Assembly (NCBI GenBank): GCA_002428265.1
Contig: DIUR01000003.1
Location: forward strand, 116,148-180,147
Length of the DNA: 64,000 bases
Reading direction: 5' to 3'
Origin: Bacteriovoracaceae bacterium UBA6153
GTDB taxonomy: Bacteria; Bdellovibrionota; Bacteriovoracia; Bacteriovoracales; Bacteriovoracaceae
Below the pieces are notes generated by a model. The model did not search any database and was not told the origin of the DNA. It saw nothing but the letters and a program-made list of their open reading frames with translations. The position numbers were made by a program, and so were the translations under genes. Within the stretch, counting starts at the first letter, position 1. Each line of letters begins with the position of its first letter. This document shows, piece by piece, positions 17,213 to 25,887 of the stretch.

Positions 17213-17933
17213 ATCATCATTCTTTACTCTCTATGCTTATCCATTATTTATGGGGCTGGCGTGGGGAGTAGGGTTTTATCTCTCTCGCTACCTTTTTGAA
17301 AAATTCAATTTAGATTCACGACCATTGCTTCCTATGTTTATTGGTGTGTTTGTAACCTCATGGGTTGGGGCCAAGGTTTTTTTTCTGCTTTTTTCTTCCC
17401 AACATAAAGTCTATCAATATCTCTACGCTGACTCTTTCTGGCTCGGTGGAGGATTTGTTTTTTATGGTGGATTAATTTTCGGAATAACCTTTTATTTTAT
17501 TTACTCCCTATGGCTTAAAAAATTTCCATTCAATCAAAGTAAACTTCTCGCCCCAGGGCTCGTTTTCGGACACGCGGTAGGAAGAGTGGGATGCTTTTTT
17601 ACTGGTTGCTGTTTTGGATCTCAATGTGATCTACCGTGGGCGGTTCATATGCATGGTGAATGGATTCATCCTGTGCAGCTTTACGAAGCTTTCGGACTTT
17701 TTGTTATAGGTTATTTGACTCTTAAATGGATTAACCGTGGGAAAGATAACCTTTATGTCATTACCCACTATCTGCTTTTTTATAGTGTCCTAAGATTTGT
17801 TGTCGAACACTTTAGAGGAGACATCGTTCGCGGTGTTCATTGGATGGATTTCTCAACCTCACAAATGATCTCAGTGGCGATATTCTGTGCAGCTATCACT
17901 GCGATAATTAGTCAAAGAATACGCTCAAAATAG
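17193..17933 (+). CDS. lgt: prolipoprotein diacylglyceryl transferase
   Basis: Lgt moves diacylglycerol from phosphatidylglycerol to the lipobox cysteine. The protein shows about seven membrane segments and the family core: FVFYGGLIFG (residues about 90-99), GHAVGRVGCFFTGCCFG (about 124-140, the Lgt signature region), and HPVQLYEAFGLF (about 159-170). The GTG at 17193 is preferred as start because AAGAAAG lies just upstream (giving 246 residues); a TTG at 17172 would add seven residues. In the signature CCFG replaces the usual ElyG, a form seen in shorter Lgt relatives. The gene overlaps the end of lspA, so both lipoprotein maturation steps are co-translated. Confidence 0.88.
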   Translation: MLPVLFESSFFTLYAYPLFMGLAWGVGFYLSRYLFEKFNLDSRPLLPMFIGVFVTSWVGAKVFFLLFSSQHKVYQYLYADSFWLGGGFVFYGGLIFGITFYFIYSLWLKKFPFNQSKLLAPGLVFGHAVGRVGCFFTGCCFGSQCDLPWAVHMHGEWIHPVQLYEAFGLFVIGYLTLKWINRGKDNLYVITHYLLFYSVLRFVVEHFRGDIVRGVHWMDFSTSQMISVAIFCAAITAIISQRIRSK

Positions 17934-18017
17934 TCGGGCATAGGCTAAAAATTCCGCTCATAATTAAATGAATCTTGAAGTTTGGTATACTAGTCAAAAC
18001 CTCGCTCAGGAGAGCAT

Positions 18018-19013
18018 ATGAGAATGAAAGTATTATTAGTTTTAAGTATGCTTTTAAGCTTCTCACAGCTCTTGGCCTCTGATTCACAATCAGAATATCT
18101 TGATGTCTTAACCAAAAAAACCATTGATGACTTTCAAAAAGGAATCGAACTTTATAATAAAAGCAAGCCTGCTAAAGCTCCGCCTATCAAAAGGGCCGGA
18201 GGACGAAAGTATAAAATGAAGGCCAATACAGCTGAAGTGAGTTTCACTTTAGTGGATTATCTAAATAATCAAATGTACATCAATGGAAAACTTCACAGCA
18301 TTCAGGGCTTTGGTGTTAAAAAAACATCTTATCTTAATCTGATTATTGAGAGTGCTTACGCAGAAGAAGAGCTCGATGGTCAAACCACAAAAATCATTCT
18401 CACAGCTCTAGGGAGCCTTAACTATCACTTGCAGGAAATAGGAATGATGTGTTTTGCCGGATGCCAGAAAGAAATGCGTGCAAAAAATCTATCTAAGATT
18501 CTCACGACACTAAATGATCAACAAACTGATTGCGAACAACAAAAAGATGCTCAAGAAGAAAGCATTAGAAGATTTCCAAGTTTAAAAATGGTTTCTTACC
18601 TTCACTCAACACTTAATCCTGAGTTCGGAATGGTTAGATTGTTTATGCAAAGAATTTCTGAACAAAGTTCGAAGTCAGTGAATGCATTTATGAAGAATAA
18701 GTTAGGACTTGAAAAGAACTACACCAGCTGTATTGGCGTCATGACGGCAGGAACAGTGGCCGATAGTACAGTCGATAGTATGAGCAGAGGGATGATGGTA
18801 CTGAGAGCGGGAGGCCCTGCTGGAGAGGCAATGGAGAAGGCCATTGAAGAAGCGGTTAATGTCTGCACGAAAATTGATCAGTTAAAAAGCTGCTTAATAG
18901 ATTTAAAGAAAAATTTAGCGACTATTAATTCCATTAAACGAAATAATAAATCACCGGGGAGTGATAGGTACCCCACAGAAGAACTTCCAAATATGAAGAA
19001 TGTAACGAGATAG
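18018..19013 (+). CDS. secreted hypothetical protein, cysteine-containing
   Basis: No family recognised. A 331-residue protein with a clean Sec signal (KVLLVLSMLLSFSQLLAS) and a strong Shine-Dalgarno AGGAG. Residues about 55-110 look like a small folded part. After residue 125 it is helix-rich, with six cysteines (about C147, C151, C173, C238, C285 and C293) that could pair in the periplasm. A glycine-rich patch RGMMVLRAGGPAGEAMEKAI lies near residues 256-275. The C-terminal 30 residues are basic and disordered-looking. It converges with a ferredoxin gene, 3 bases apart. Function unknown. Confidence 0.65.
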   Translation: MRMKVLLVLSMLLSFSQLLASDSQSEYLDVLTKKTIDDFQKGIELYNKSKPAKAPPIKRAGGRKYKMKANTAEVSFTLVDYLNNQMYINGKLHSIQGFGVKKTSYLNLIIESAYAEEELDGQTTKIILTALGSLNYHLQEIGMMCFAGCQKEMRAKNLSKILTTLNDQQTDCEQQKDAQEESIRRFPSLKMVSYLHSTLNPEFGMVRLFMQRISEQSSKSVNAFMKNKLGLEKNYTSCIGVMTAGTVADSTVDSMSRGMMVLRAGGPAGEAMEKAIEEAVNVCTKIDQLKSCLIDLKKNLATINSIKRNNKSPGSDRYPTEELPNMKNVTR

Positions 19014-19016
19014 AAA

Positions 19017-19448
19017 TTAACCTAAGAAAGTCTTCTTAATTTCTTCGATGTGTTTTTCGTCCACATAAAGCTCAGATTTCAACGTCTCATTTGACCATGC
19101 CGTAAAAGCATCATCGTGCTCATACATTGTGATCGTTTCCCATGGGCAATCCACAGTACAATTTTGACAGCCAATACATCTTGCTAGATCGATCTCAACC
19201 GTTTGGTTAAATTGAGGATTTAGAGGATTTGGACCAGGAACAAGTTCAATAGAATCAACAGGACAACCCTGAATACATACTTCACAACCAGTACAGCCAG
19301 ATTGGTGAACAACAGCTAAGAGTTTAGGTGGTCTTTTACCTTTTCTCTTAGGTTTCAGCCTTGCTGTATGGAAAGGATTCTCAATAATCAGTGCTTCGTC
19401 AGCATCTGTTCCAAGATTATCTTTTTTTGATGTATTTTCGGTGCTCAT
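19017..19448 (-). CDS. 4Fe-4S dicluster ferredoxin
   Basis: A 143-residue iron-sulfur protein with a basic N-terminal extension of about 45 residues (KRKGKRPPK). Two complete cluster motifs follow: C52xxC55xxC58xxxC62P and C91xxC94xxC97xxxC101P, separated by a 28-residue insert. A C-terminal tail of about 40 acidic residues contains WSNETLKSELYVDE. It is divergent from icmF with about 100 bases between the starts. The long inter-motif insert and tails suggest a dedicated electron carrier for a specific enzyme, not a general ferredoxin; the partner is not visible. Confidence 0.85.
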   Translation of the reverse strand: MSTENTSKKDNLGTDADEALIIENPFHTARLKPKRKGKRPPKLLAVVHQSGCTGCEVCIQGCPVDSIELVPGPNPLNPQFNQTVEIDLARCIGCQNCTVDCPWETITMYEHDDAFTAWSNETLKSELYVDEKHIEEIKKTFLG

Positions 19449-19548
19449 AGCAAACCCAAATCAGGAAATTTGTGTTAATAATAATGTCCCATTATAACCC
19501 AGAACGGCTTTTCTTGCTATTAGATTAACTAGAGATAGAGTGTAGATT

Positions 19549-22500
19549 ATGAAAAAACTTAGATTTGTAACCGCGGCCAGCCTCTTTGACGGCCATGACG
19601 TATCCGTCAACATTATGCGCAGAATGCTTCAATCCAAAGGGGTAGAGGTCATTCATTTAGGGCACAACCGTTCGGCGCAAGAGGTCGTAGACTCAGCTCT
19701 TCAAGAAGACGTCAATGCTTTAGCATTAAGCTCTTACCAGGGCGGGCATGTTGAGTATTTTACTTATATTAGAGAACTTCTGGATGCAGCAGGTGCTAAA
19801 AATGTAAAAATTTTTGGCGGTGGTGGTGGAGTTATCACTCCTTCAGAAATTAAGCTTCTTCATTCTCGTGGGATCACTCGCATTTATTCACCACAAGACG
19901 GAATGGAAATTGGATTGAACGGCATCATCGACGATATGATCGCTCAAGCGACAGCTTCAACTCTTGAAGGAGTCGATTTTAGTAAATTTAATCTCTCAAA
20001 ACTAGATAAGCGCGAAATTTCAAAAGTTATTACGGCGATTGAAGACAACGGCGAGCTACCGGTAAAATTCACTCCAGGAAATGTTCCTGTTTTAGGGATC
20101 ACTGGTACTGGTGGAGCAGGAAAGTCATCTTTAATCGATGAGCTTCTTCTTCGTTTTTACCGCCATTCTCCAGAGTGCAGAATTGCTCTAATCTCAGTTG
20201 ATCCAACTAAGAAAAAAACATCTGGTGCTCTTCTTGGAGACCGTATCAGATTAGGAAGTGCGAGCTTTGATAATTTTTATATCAGGTCTCTTGCAACAAG
20301 GGATTCAAATACAGAACTTTCTCCGCAAATTAAAAATGTTGTTTCATTTTTAAAGTCTCAGCCATTTGATTTAATCCTGGTTGAAACATCAGGGATTGGT
20401 CAGGCCAGTGATGAAATTACAAAAGTAGCTGACAAGTGTATTTACGTTATGACTCCAGAGTATGGAGCTGCGACTCAACTGGAAAAAATCGAGATGCTTG
20501 AAGCAGCTCACTTTATTGTTTTAAACAAATTTGAAAAGCCTCGCTCGGAAGATGCTCTAAGAGACATCAGAAAGCAGTGGAGAAGAAACCATAATCAATT
20601 CGCCGGTCACCCAGGGGCGCCTGAAGATCACGATCTTCCGATTTACGGAACAATGGCCTCTCAGTTTAACGACGTTGGTGTGAACGCTCTATTTTACGAC
20701 ATTGCAAAAACAATGAATGTAAAAACGGATAACATCGAAGACATCAAACGCGATAAAGCTCCAAGTGAGAAAAAAAGAATTATCGCACCAGAGAGATCAC
20801 TTTATCTGAGAGATATCGCAGGCACGGTGAGAACTTATAATCGCGAAGCAATGGAAGTTGCAGAAAAAATTAAAGACTATGAAGCAATGTTAGTTGCTGC
20901 CAATCTTTTAAAAGGCAATAAAGACGTTCAGGAAAAACTAGCAGAAGTGAAAGCTTCAATTCCAGAGTCAGCATTCAATGAATTAAAAGTTCTTGAAGAT
21001 ACGATTGCTAACTATGACAAAGGTGCGTTCTCGTACTTTGTTCGTGGAAAAGAAATTAAAGTTACGACGAAATATAAATCACTATCTGGAAATGATATTC
21101 CAAAAGTAGCGTATCCAAAATTTAGAACACTGACTGAAAAATACCATTTTGTAAAAAACTCAAATCTTCCAGGGTACTTTCCATTTGCAGCAGGGATTTT
21201 CCCATTTAAGCGCGCTGATGAAGATCCAAAAAGAATGTTCGCCGGAGAAGGCGGGCCATTAAGAACGAATACTCGTTTTCACTATTTATCAAAAGACGAT
21301 AAAGCAAAAAGACTTTCAACTGCGTTCGACTCTGCCACTTTATACGGAGAAGACCCGGCAGTAAGACCAGATATCTTTGGTAAAATCGGTGAAGCAGGAG
21401 TTTCAATTGCAACTCTTGATGACATGGAAGATTTATACAAAGGCTTCAGCCTGATTGATCCATTTACATCAGTGTCGATGACGATCAATGGACCTGCGCC
21501 GATTATTCTCGCTCTGTTCATGAACACGGCAATGAAACAAGCTCTTAAGGGCGACGATTTCTGGAATCAGGAAAAAAGAATTGAGGTTATGAAACAGGTT
21601 CGTGGAACAGTTCAGGCCGATATTCTAAAAGAAGACCAGGCACAGAACACTTGTATTTTCTCTCTAGAGTTCGCTCTTAAAATGATGGGAGATATTCAGG
21701 AACTGTTCTGTAAGCACGCGATTAAAAATTATTATTCAGTATCAATTTCTGGTTACCACATTGCTGAGGCCGGAGCGAATCCGATTTCTCAGATGGCCTT
21801 TACTCTTTCAAACGGATTTACGTTTGTTGAGTATTATTTAAGCCGTGGAATGAAGATTGATGAGTTCTCTCAGAACCTTTCATACTTCTTCTCAAATGGA
21901 CTAGATCCTGAATATACAGTTATGGGAAGAGTCGCAAGAAAGATCTGGGCCGTCACGATGAGAGATAAATACGGGGCGAATGAAAAATCGCAGCAGTTTA
22001 AGTATCACGTTCAGACTTCTGGAAGATCCCTTCACGCTCAAGAGATCGACTTTAACGATATTAGAACAACATTACAGGCGTTCTTAGCACTTTCTGATAA
22101 CTGTAACTCTCTTCACACGAATGCATACGATGAAGCGATTACAACTCCGACAGAAGAGTCAGTAAGACGTGCTATGGCCATTCAGATGATCATCAATCGT
22201 GAGTTCGGAATGAATAAGACTGATAACCCGGTTCAAGGTGCATACATCGTTGAAGAGCTGGCAGACATCGTTGAAGAAGCTGTTCTTAGAGAGTTTGAGA
22301 ATATTTCTGATAAGGGCGGAGTTCTTGGAGCGATGGAGTCTATGTACCAGCGTTCAAAAATTCAGGAAGAGTCACTTTATTATGAAACTCTTAAAGACAA
22401 CGGAGAGTTTCCGATTATTGGCGTAAACACTTTCATCGCTCCAAATATCAAAGATCAGATGGCAAAAGAAATTGAAATTTCAAGATGCTCTGATGAAGAG

Positions 22501-22704
22501 AAAATGGATCAGATTCACCGCCTGAATAAGTTTAAAGAAAGAAACAAAGATAAGTCAGAAGCAGCCCTTCAAAAGTTAAAGCAAGTGGCGCTGAATGACG
22601 GGAACGTATTTGAAGAACTTTTAAACACAGTTAACTTTGCAAGCTTGGGCCAAATCACAAATCTTCTTTATGAAGTTGGTGGTAAATACCGCAGGAACAT
22701 GTAA
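19549..22704 (+). CDS. icmF: fused isobutyryl-CoA mutase (IcmF)
   Basis: A 1051-residue protein with the IcmF architecture. The B12-binding domain is at residues about 1-135 (DGHDVSVNIMRRM and LALSSYQGGH). The G-protein chaperone is at about 165-410 (Walker A GTGGAGKSS, then ETSGIGQASDEI). The substrate-binding mutase TIM barrel is at about 500-1051 (GIFPFKRADEDP, QTSGRSLHAQEID, SLHTNAYDEAI). It interconverts isobutyryl-CoA and n-butyryl-CoA with adenosylcobalamin; the G domain loads and protects the cofactor. The 'GIFPFK' form of the active-site segment fits IcmF and not methylmalonyl-CoA mutase. The adenosyltransferase gene follows with a TAATG junction. Confidence 0.95.
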   Translation: MKKLRFVTAASLFDGHDVSVNIMRRMLQSKGVEVIHLGHNRSAQEVVDSALQEDVNALALSSYQGGHVEYFTYIRELLDAAGAKNVKIFGGGGGVITPSEIKLLHSRGITRIYSPQDGMEIGLNGIIDDMIAQATASTLEGVDFSKFNLSKLDKREISKVITAIEDNGELPVKFTPGNVPVLGITGTGGAGKSSLIDELLLRFYRHSPECRIALISVDPTKKKTSGALLGDRIRLGSASFDNFYIRSLATRDSNTELSPQIKNVVSFLKSQPFDLILVETSGIGQASDEITKVADKCIYVMTPEYGAATQLEKIEMLEAAHFIVLNKFEKPRSEDALRDIRKQWRRNHNQFAGHPGAPEDHDLPIYGTMASQFNDVGVNALFYDIAKTMNVKTDNIEDIKRDKAPSEKKRIIAPERSLYLRDIAGTVRTYNREAMEVAEKIKDYEAMLVAANLLKGNKDVQEKLAEVKASIPESAFNELKVLEDTIANYDKGAFSYFVRGKEIKVTTKYKSLSGNDIPKVAYPKFRTLTEKYHFVKNSNLPGYFPFAAGIFPFKRADEDPKRMFAGEGGPLRTNTRFHYLSKDDKAKRLSTAFDSATLYGEDPAVRPDIFGKIGEAGVSIATLDDMEDLYKGFSLIDPFTSVSMTINGPAPIILALFMNTAMKQALKGDDFWNQEKRIEVMKQVRGTVQADILKEDQAQNTCIFSLEFALKMMGDIQELFCKHAIKNYYSVSISGYHIAEAGANPISQMAFTLSNGFTFVEYYLSRGMKIDEFSQNLSYFFSNGLDPEYTVMGRVARKIWAVTMRDKYGANEKSQQFKYHVQTSGRSLHAQEIDFNDIRTTLQAFLALSDNCNSLHTNAYDEAITTPTEESVRRAMAIQMIINREFGMNKTDNPVQGAYIVEELADIVEEAVLREFENISDKGGVLGAMESMYQRSKIQEESLYYETLKDNGEFPIIGVNTFIAPNIKDQMAKEIEISRCSDEEKMDQIHRLNKFKERNKDKSEAALQKLKQVALNDGNVFEELLNTVNFASLGQITNLLYEVGGKYRRNM

Positions 22705-23270
22705 TGAAAAAAGCAGCCGTCTACACACGCACTGGAGATAATGGGACAACTGGACTAGTTGGTGGAACGCGTATTACAAAAAGCGACTCCCGCATTCATC
22801 TCTACGGCGAAGTAGATGAGCTGAACTCATACATAGGTCTTGGGCTCTCACAGTTGGATAAAAGTTTTGATAAGACTTTTTTACTTCAAATTCAGTCAAT
22901 TCTTTTTGACCTAGGAAGTAATCTTGCTTGTGAGCAAGATAAGCGCGCTCAGTTTAAACTTCCTCAAATCAAAAGTTCATCTATTGAAAAAATGGAAAAC
23001 GATATTGATCAAATGGACTCAAGTCTTGCACCACTAAAGAATTTTATTCTGCCAGGAGGAGATCCTGCTGCCGCAACTTTTCACGTTTGCAGAACTGTCT
23101 GCAGAAGAATTGAAAGACAAATGGTAGATTTCGATGAAAGTGTGCCGGGAGAAGTTCCGGAAAATGCTTTGAGGTTTATAAACAGGCTTTCTGATTATTT
23201 CTTTATTCTTTCCCGCTATATTAACTTCACTAAGAATGTTGAAGAAACACTTTGGGTTCCTGAGGCGTAG
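22704..23270 (+). CDS. pduO: ATP:cob(I)alamin adenosyltransferase (PduO/MMAB type)
   Basis: A 188-residue protein of the PduO/MMAB family, which makes adenosylcobalamin. The N-terminal ATP-binding segment YTRTGDNGTTGLVGGTR (residues about 7-23) and the VDELNSYIGL segment (about 37-46) are typical, as is FILPGGDPAAATFHVCRTVCRRIER (about 113-137). The start ATG shares one base with the icmF stop codon (TAATG), so it is translated together with the enzyme that uses its product. Length is normal. Confidence 0.95.
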   Translation: MKKAAVYTRTGDNGTTGLVGGTRITKSDSRIHLYGEVDELNSYIGLGLSQLDKSFDKTFLLQIQSILFDLGSNLACEQDKRAQFKLPQIKSSSIEKMENDIDQMDSSLAPLKNFILPGGDPAAATFHVCRTVCRRIERQMVDFDESVPGEVPENALRFINRLSDYFFILSRYINFTKNVEETLWVPEA

Positions 23271-23271
23271 G

Positions 23272-23850
23272 CTACTTCTTTTTTTTATCTTTATCGAGTT
23301 TTAAGAATCTCGTATTCCCTGTACTGACTTCTTGATCAAGAACGTTATCCACGCCTATCCATGTCTCGGGTGCTTTCTTCTTTTCTTTAATCGCTTTATC
23401 TAAAACAATTGCACGGCGCTTTTCGATTGGAGCATTATCTTCTTTTTCCGCCTTGGCACGAGCGTATTTTCCGATCTTAGTCATGTTGGGAATAGATTTC
23501 TCTTCTTTTGAAATGATCTGGGCAGCTCCAATATTCATACGTTCAGCTGGAGAAAGGGCCTTTTCATTAATTTTGATTAAAGTGTTCCCCACTTGAATAA
23601 CATCATTAATTTTAACTAATACGGAGTTATGAATTTTACTATTATTTAAAAAAGATCCATTAGTTGAATCAAGGTCCTTAAAGAGCAATTCGCCGTTGTT
23701 AGTTACCTCAAGAGTACAATGACTGCCCGACATTTTAGAGTCAGCAATCTTGTAGTCATTGTTACTTGATCTCCCCAGCGAGATTTTACCCAAGACGGGT
23801 AGTTCCATTACTTGCCCATCTTCAGTTTTAACTAAAATTACAACAGCCAT
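23272..23850 (-). CDS. FHA-domain protein
   Basis: A 192-residue cytoplasmic protein. Residues about 5-95 form a forkhead-associated domain (LGKISLGRSSNNDYKI, then KMSGSHCTLEV, then DSTNGSFLNNSKI), which binds phosphothreonine peptides; the Arg, Ser-x-x-His and Asn residues of the binding loop are present. The C-terminal half is rich in lysine and glutamate, probably unstructured, and could be a docking or phosphorylation tail. No kinase gene is next to it. It converges with the adenosyltransferase gene, 1 base apart. Confidence 0.85.
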   Translation of the reverse strand: MAVVILVKTEDGQVMELPVLGKISLGRSSNNDYKIADSKMSGSHCTLEVTNNGELLFKDLDSTNGSFLNNSKIHNSVLVKINDVIQVGNTLIKINEKALSPAERMNIGAAQIISKEEKSIPNMTKIGKYARAKAEKEDNAPIEKRRAIVLDKAIKEKKKAPETWIGVDNVLDQEVSTGNTRFLKLDKDKKKK

Positions 23851-23985
23851 ATTAACCCCTTGTAAATATATAATACCCTATAAGGGTCTAGCCTGACACC
23901 ACAGGAAAAACATTCTTAGGGTTTTGTGCTATAATATGATAAGAATTGAATAATTCCCGATGAAATGACTCCGTCTGAGGTTTAT

Positions 23986-24318
23986 ATGGAACAAGTAATT
24001 ACAGTCACAGATAAAGCGCTAGAACATATTCGCGATATTTATAAAAAAGAACAAAGAGCTCTTGATACTGGTCTTCGCCTTGGCGTATCCGGTGGTGGAT
24101 GCTCAGGACTTTCATATAAAATCGAATTTTCTGAGAAAAAAGAAAAAGACAATATTCTAGACTTTGGAGATATCAAAATTCTTATCGACCCGAAATCTTC
24201 AATTTACCTTAAGGGTGTGCAATTGGATTTTAATGACGGACTTAACGGAAAAGGTTTTGTCTTCAATAACCCGAATGCGACAAACACTTGCGGTTGTGGC
24301 GAATCGTTCTCAGTATAA
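23986..24318 (+). CDS. iscA: IscA/ErpA-type iron-sulfur carrier
   Basis: An A-type iron-sulfur carrier of 110 residues from the ATG at 23986, which has a good Shine-Dalgarno (GAGG, 5 bases upstream); an ATG at 23965 would add seven residues. The three conserved cysteines are in GGGCSGLSY (near residue 40) and NTCGCGESF (near residues 101-109), and the overall pattern NPNATNTCGCG is typical. It passes [4Fe-4S] or [2Fe-2S] clusters to target proteins. It is followed 9 bases later by a YgfZ-like gene, another late iron-sulfur factor, so the pair probably acts together. Confidence 0.92.
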   Translation: MEQVITVTDKALEHIRDIYKKEQRALDTGLRLGVSGGGCSGLSYKIEFSEKKEKDNILDFGDIKILIDPKSSIYLKGVQLDFNDGLNGKGFVFNNPNATNTCGCGESFSV

Positions 24319-24327
24319 AGATTTTCC

Positions 24328-25887
24328 ATGCAATCAAATCTCTCATCCATTCGTTATCATTCTTCACAGCTTGAATTAAAAGACTGGGACCTAATAGAGG
24401 TTACAGGAGCCGATCGTGAAGAGTTTTTTCAAGGCCAGGTAACAAATGATCTTGCAGCTCTTGCTGTGGGGGAAGGGCAGGTAACGGCCAGGCTTAATAG
24501 AACAGGAAAGGTTCAATCGTTTTTCACGATTGCTAAACTATCCGACAAGTTACTTATTCTTTGTCCAAAAATTTTAACGACTGCCATTGTTGATGATTTT
24601 AATAAATTTATCATTATGGATGATGTTGAAATGAAAGTGCTTGATGCTCCCGTATTTGGGCATCTCAATTATTTTTTAAAACCAGATCATGAGTTCTTAT
24701 TTCATTTTAATTTTTATGGAATTGAGACAGCTATTCATACAAAAGCATTTCATGATGTAGCTCCCACTGATTTAAATGAGCTGGAAGATGTGAGAGTTCT
24801 AAACGGCCATCCAGTCTGGAAGAAAGATGTGGATGAATCTCATTTTATCAATGATTCATTCTTAAATGAGATTGCGATCTCTTATAAAAAAGGCTGCTTT
24901 TTAGGTCAAGAGACTGTGGCGAAGATTGAAAATAATCGTGGCCCTGCTTATTACCCGCTGCTCTTAAAACTTGAAGAATCTGAACAAGGATTACCTCTAG
25001 CTGACTTTTTTATCGAAGACAAAAAGGCCGGGAAAATTAATTATCAAATAGGACAATATCTTCAGGTAAACCTTTTCCGTGATTTTAGAATTGAAGGAAA
25101 GAAGCTTGAGATCTTAATTAATGGAACTAGTTATAAAACAATGGTTCATTATCTTCCTTTTTATAAAAATCAAAAACGTAGTGATATTGCCAACGAACTC
25201 TATCACCTGGGTGTTGATGAATTTCAAAAAGCTGAAGTAGATTTAGCTATGAACTTTATGAAAAAAGCGATTGAGTTTGATCAAGGGCATGTTGATGCTT
25301 TTGAATCAATTGGTGTTATCCTGGGCAGAAAAGAGCAATACGCTGAAGCTATAGAGTGGATGGATAAACTTTTAAAAGTTAAAAGCAACTCTGTCATGGC
25401 CCATACAAATAAATCACTATTTCTCATGAAGATGGGAAAAATTGAAGAGGCCGAAGCTGAAAAAGCTCTAGCAACAGTGAAGTCTTTTTCAATGTATGGT
25501 GAAGAAGCGAAAATTAAAAAAGCACTTGAAGAAGAAAAAAAGAAAAAAGACGAAGACATACTCCGCCGCGAGAAAATGTTTCTGCAGGTCTTGGATATCG
25601 ATCCAGAAGACACAGTGGCCTTGTTTGGAATGGGAGATATTGCTTTTTATAGAGAGAATTTTAAAGAAGCCGTAGAAAACCTGGAAAAAGTCGTGAAGTT
25701 CGACGAAAAATACTCTGCTGCTTATTTATTATTGGGTAAGAGTCTTGAGGCAACAGGAAATCTTGAAAGAGCTATGCAGGTCTATAAAAAAGGCATCGAT
25801 GTCGCTTCTAAAAGAGGTGACATGATGCCTGCTAATGATATGCAGTCTCGCTTAAACCAACTTATAGTGGCTTCTCGCCTCGCTTAA
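24328..25887 (+). CDS. YgfZ-like folate-binding protein fused to TPR repeats
   Basis: A 519-residue fusion. Residues about 1-285 form a YgfZ/GcvT-like domain with the YgfZ signature KGCFLGQE at 188-195, including the conserved cysteine, and QGQVTNDLAAL near 35-45. YgfZ uses folate to help maintain certain iron-sulfur enzymes. Residues about 288-510 carry five or so TPR units separated by a charged coiled stretch rich in lysine and glutamate (near 390-410). Typical YgfZ ends near residue 330, so the TPR half is an addition. It lies 9 bases after iscA. Its last 36 bases overlap the convergent HExxH gene. Confidence 0.85.
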   Translation: MQSNLSSIRYHSSQLELKDWDLIEVTGADREEFFQGQVTNDLAALAVGEGQVTARLNRTGKVQSFFTIAKLSDKLLILCPKILTTAIVDDFNKFIIMDDVEMKVLDAPVFGHLNYFLKPDHEFLFHFNFYGIETAIHTKAFHDVAPTDLNELEDVRVLNGHPVWKKDVDESHFINDSFLNEIAISYKKGCFLGQETVAKIENNRGPAYYPLLLKLEESEQGLPLADFFIEDKKAGKINYQIGQYLQVNLFRDFRIEGKKLEILINGTSYKTMVHYLPFYKNQKRSDIANELYHLGVDEFQKAEVDLAMNFMKKAIEFDQGHVDAFESIGVILGRKEQYAEAIEWMDKLLKVKSNSVMAHTNKSLFLMKMGKIEEAEAEKALATVKSFSMYGEEAKIKKALEEEKKKKDEDILRREKMFLQVLDIDPEDTVALFGMGDIAFYRENFKEAVENLEKVVKFDEKYSAAYLLLGKSLEATGNLERAMQVYKKGIDVASKRGDMMPANDMQSRLNQLIVASRLA

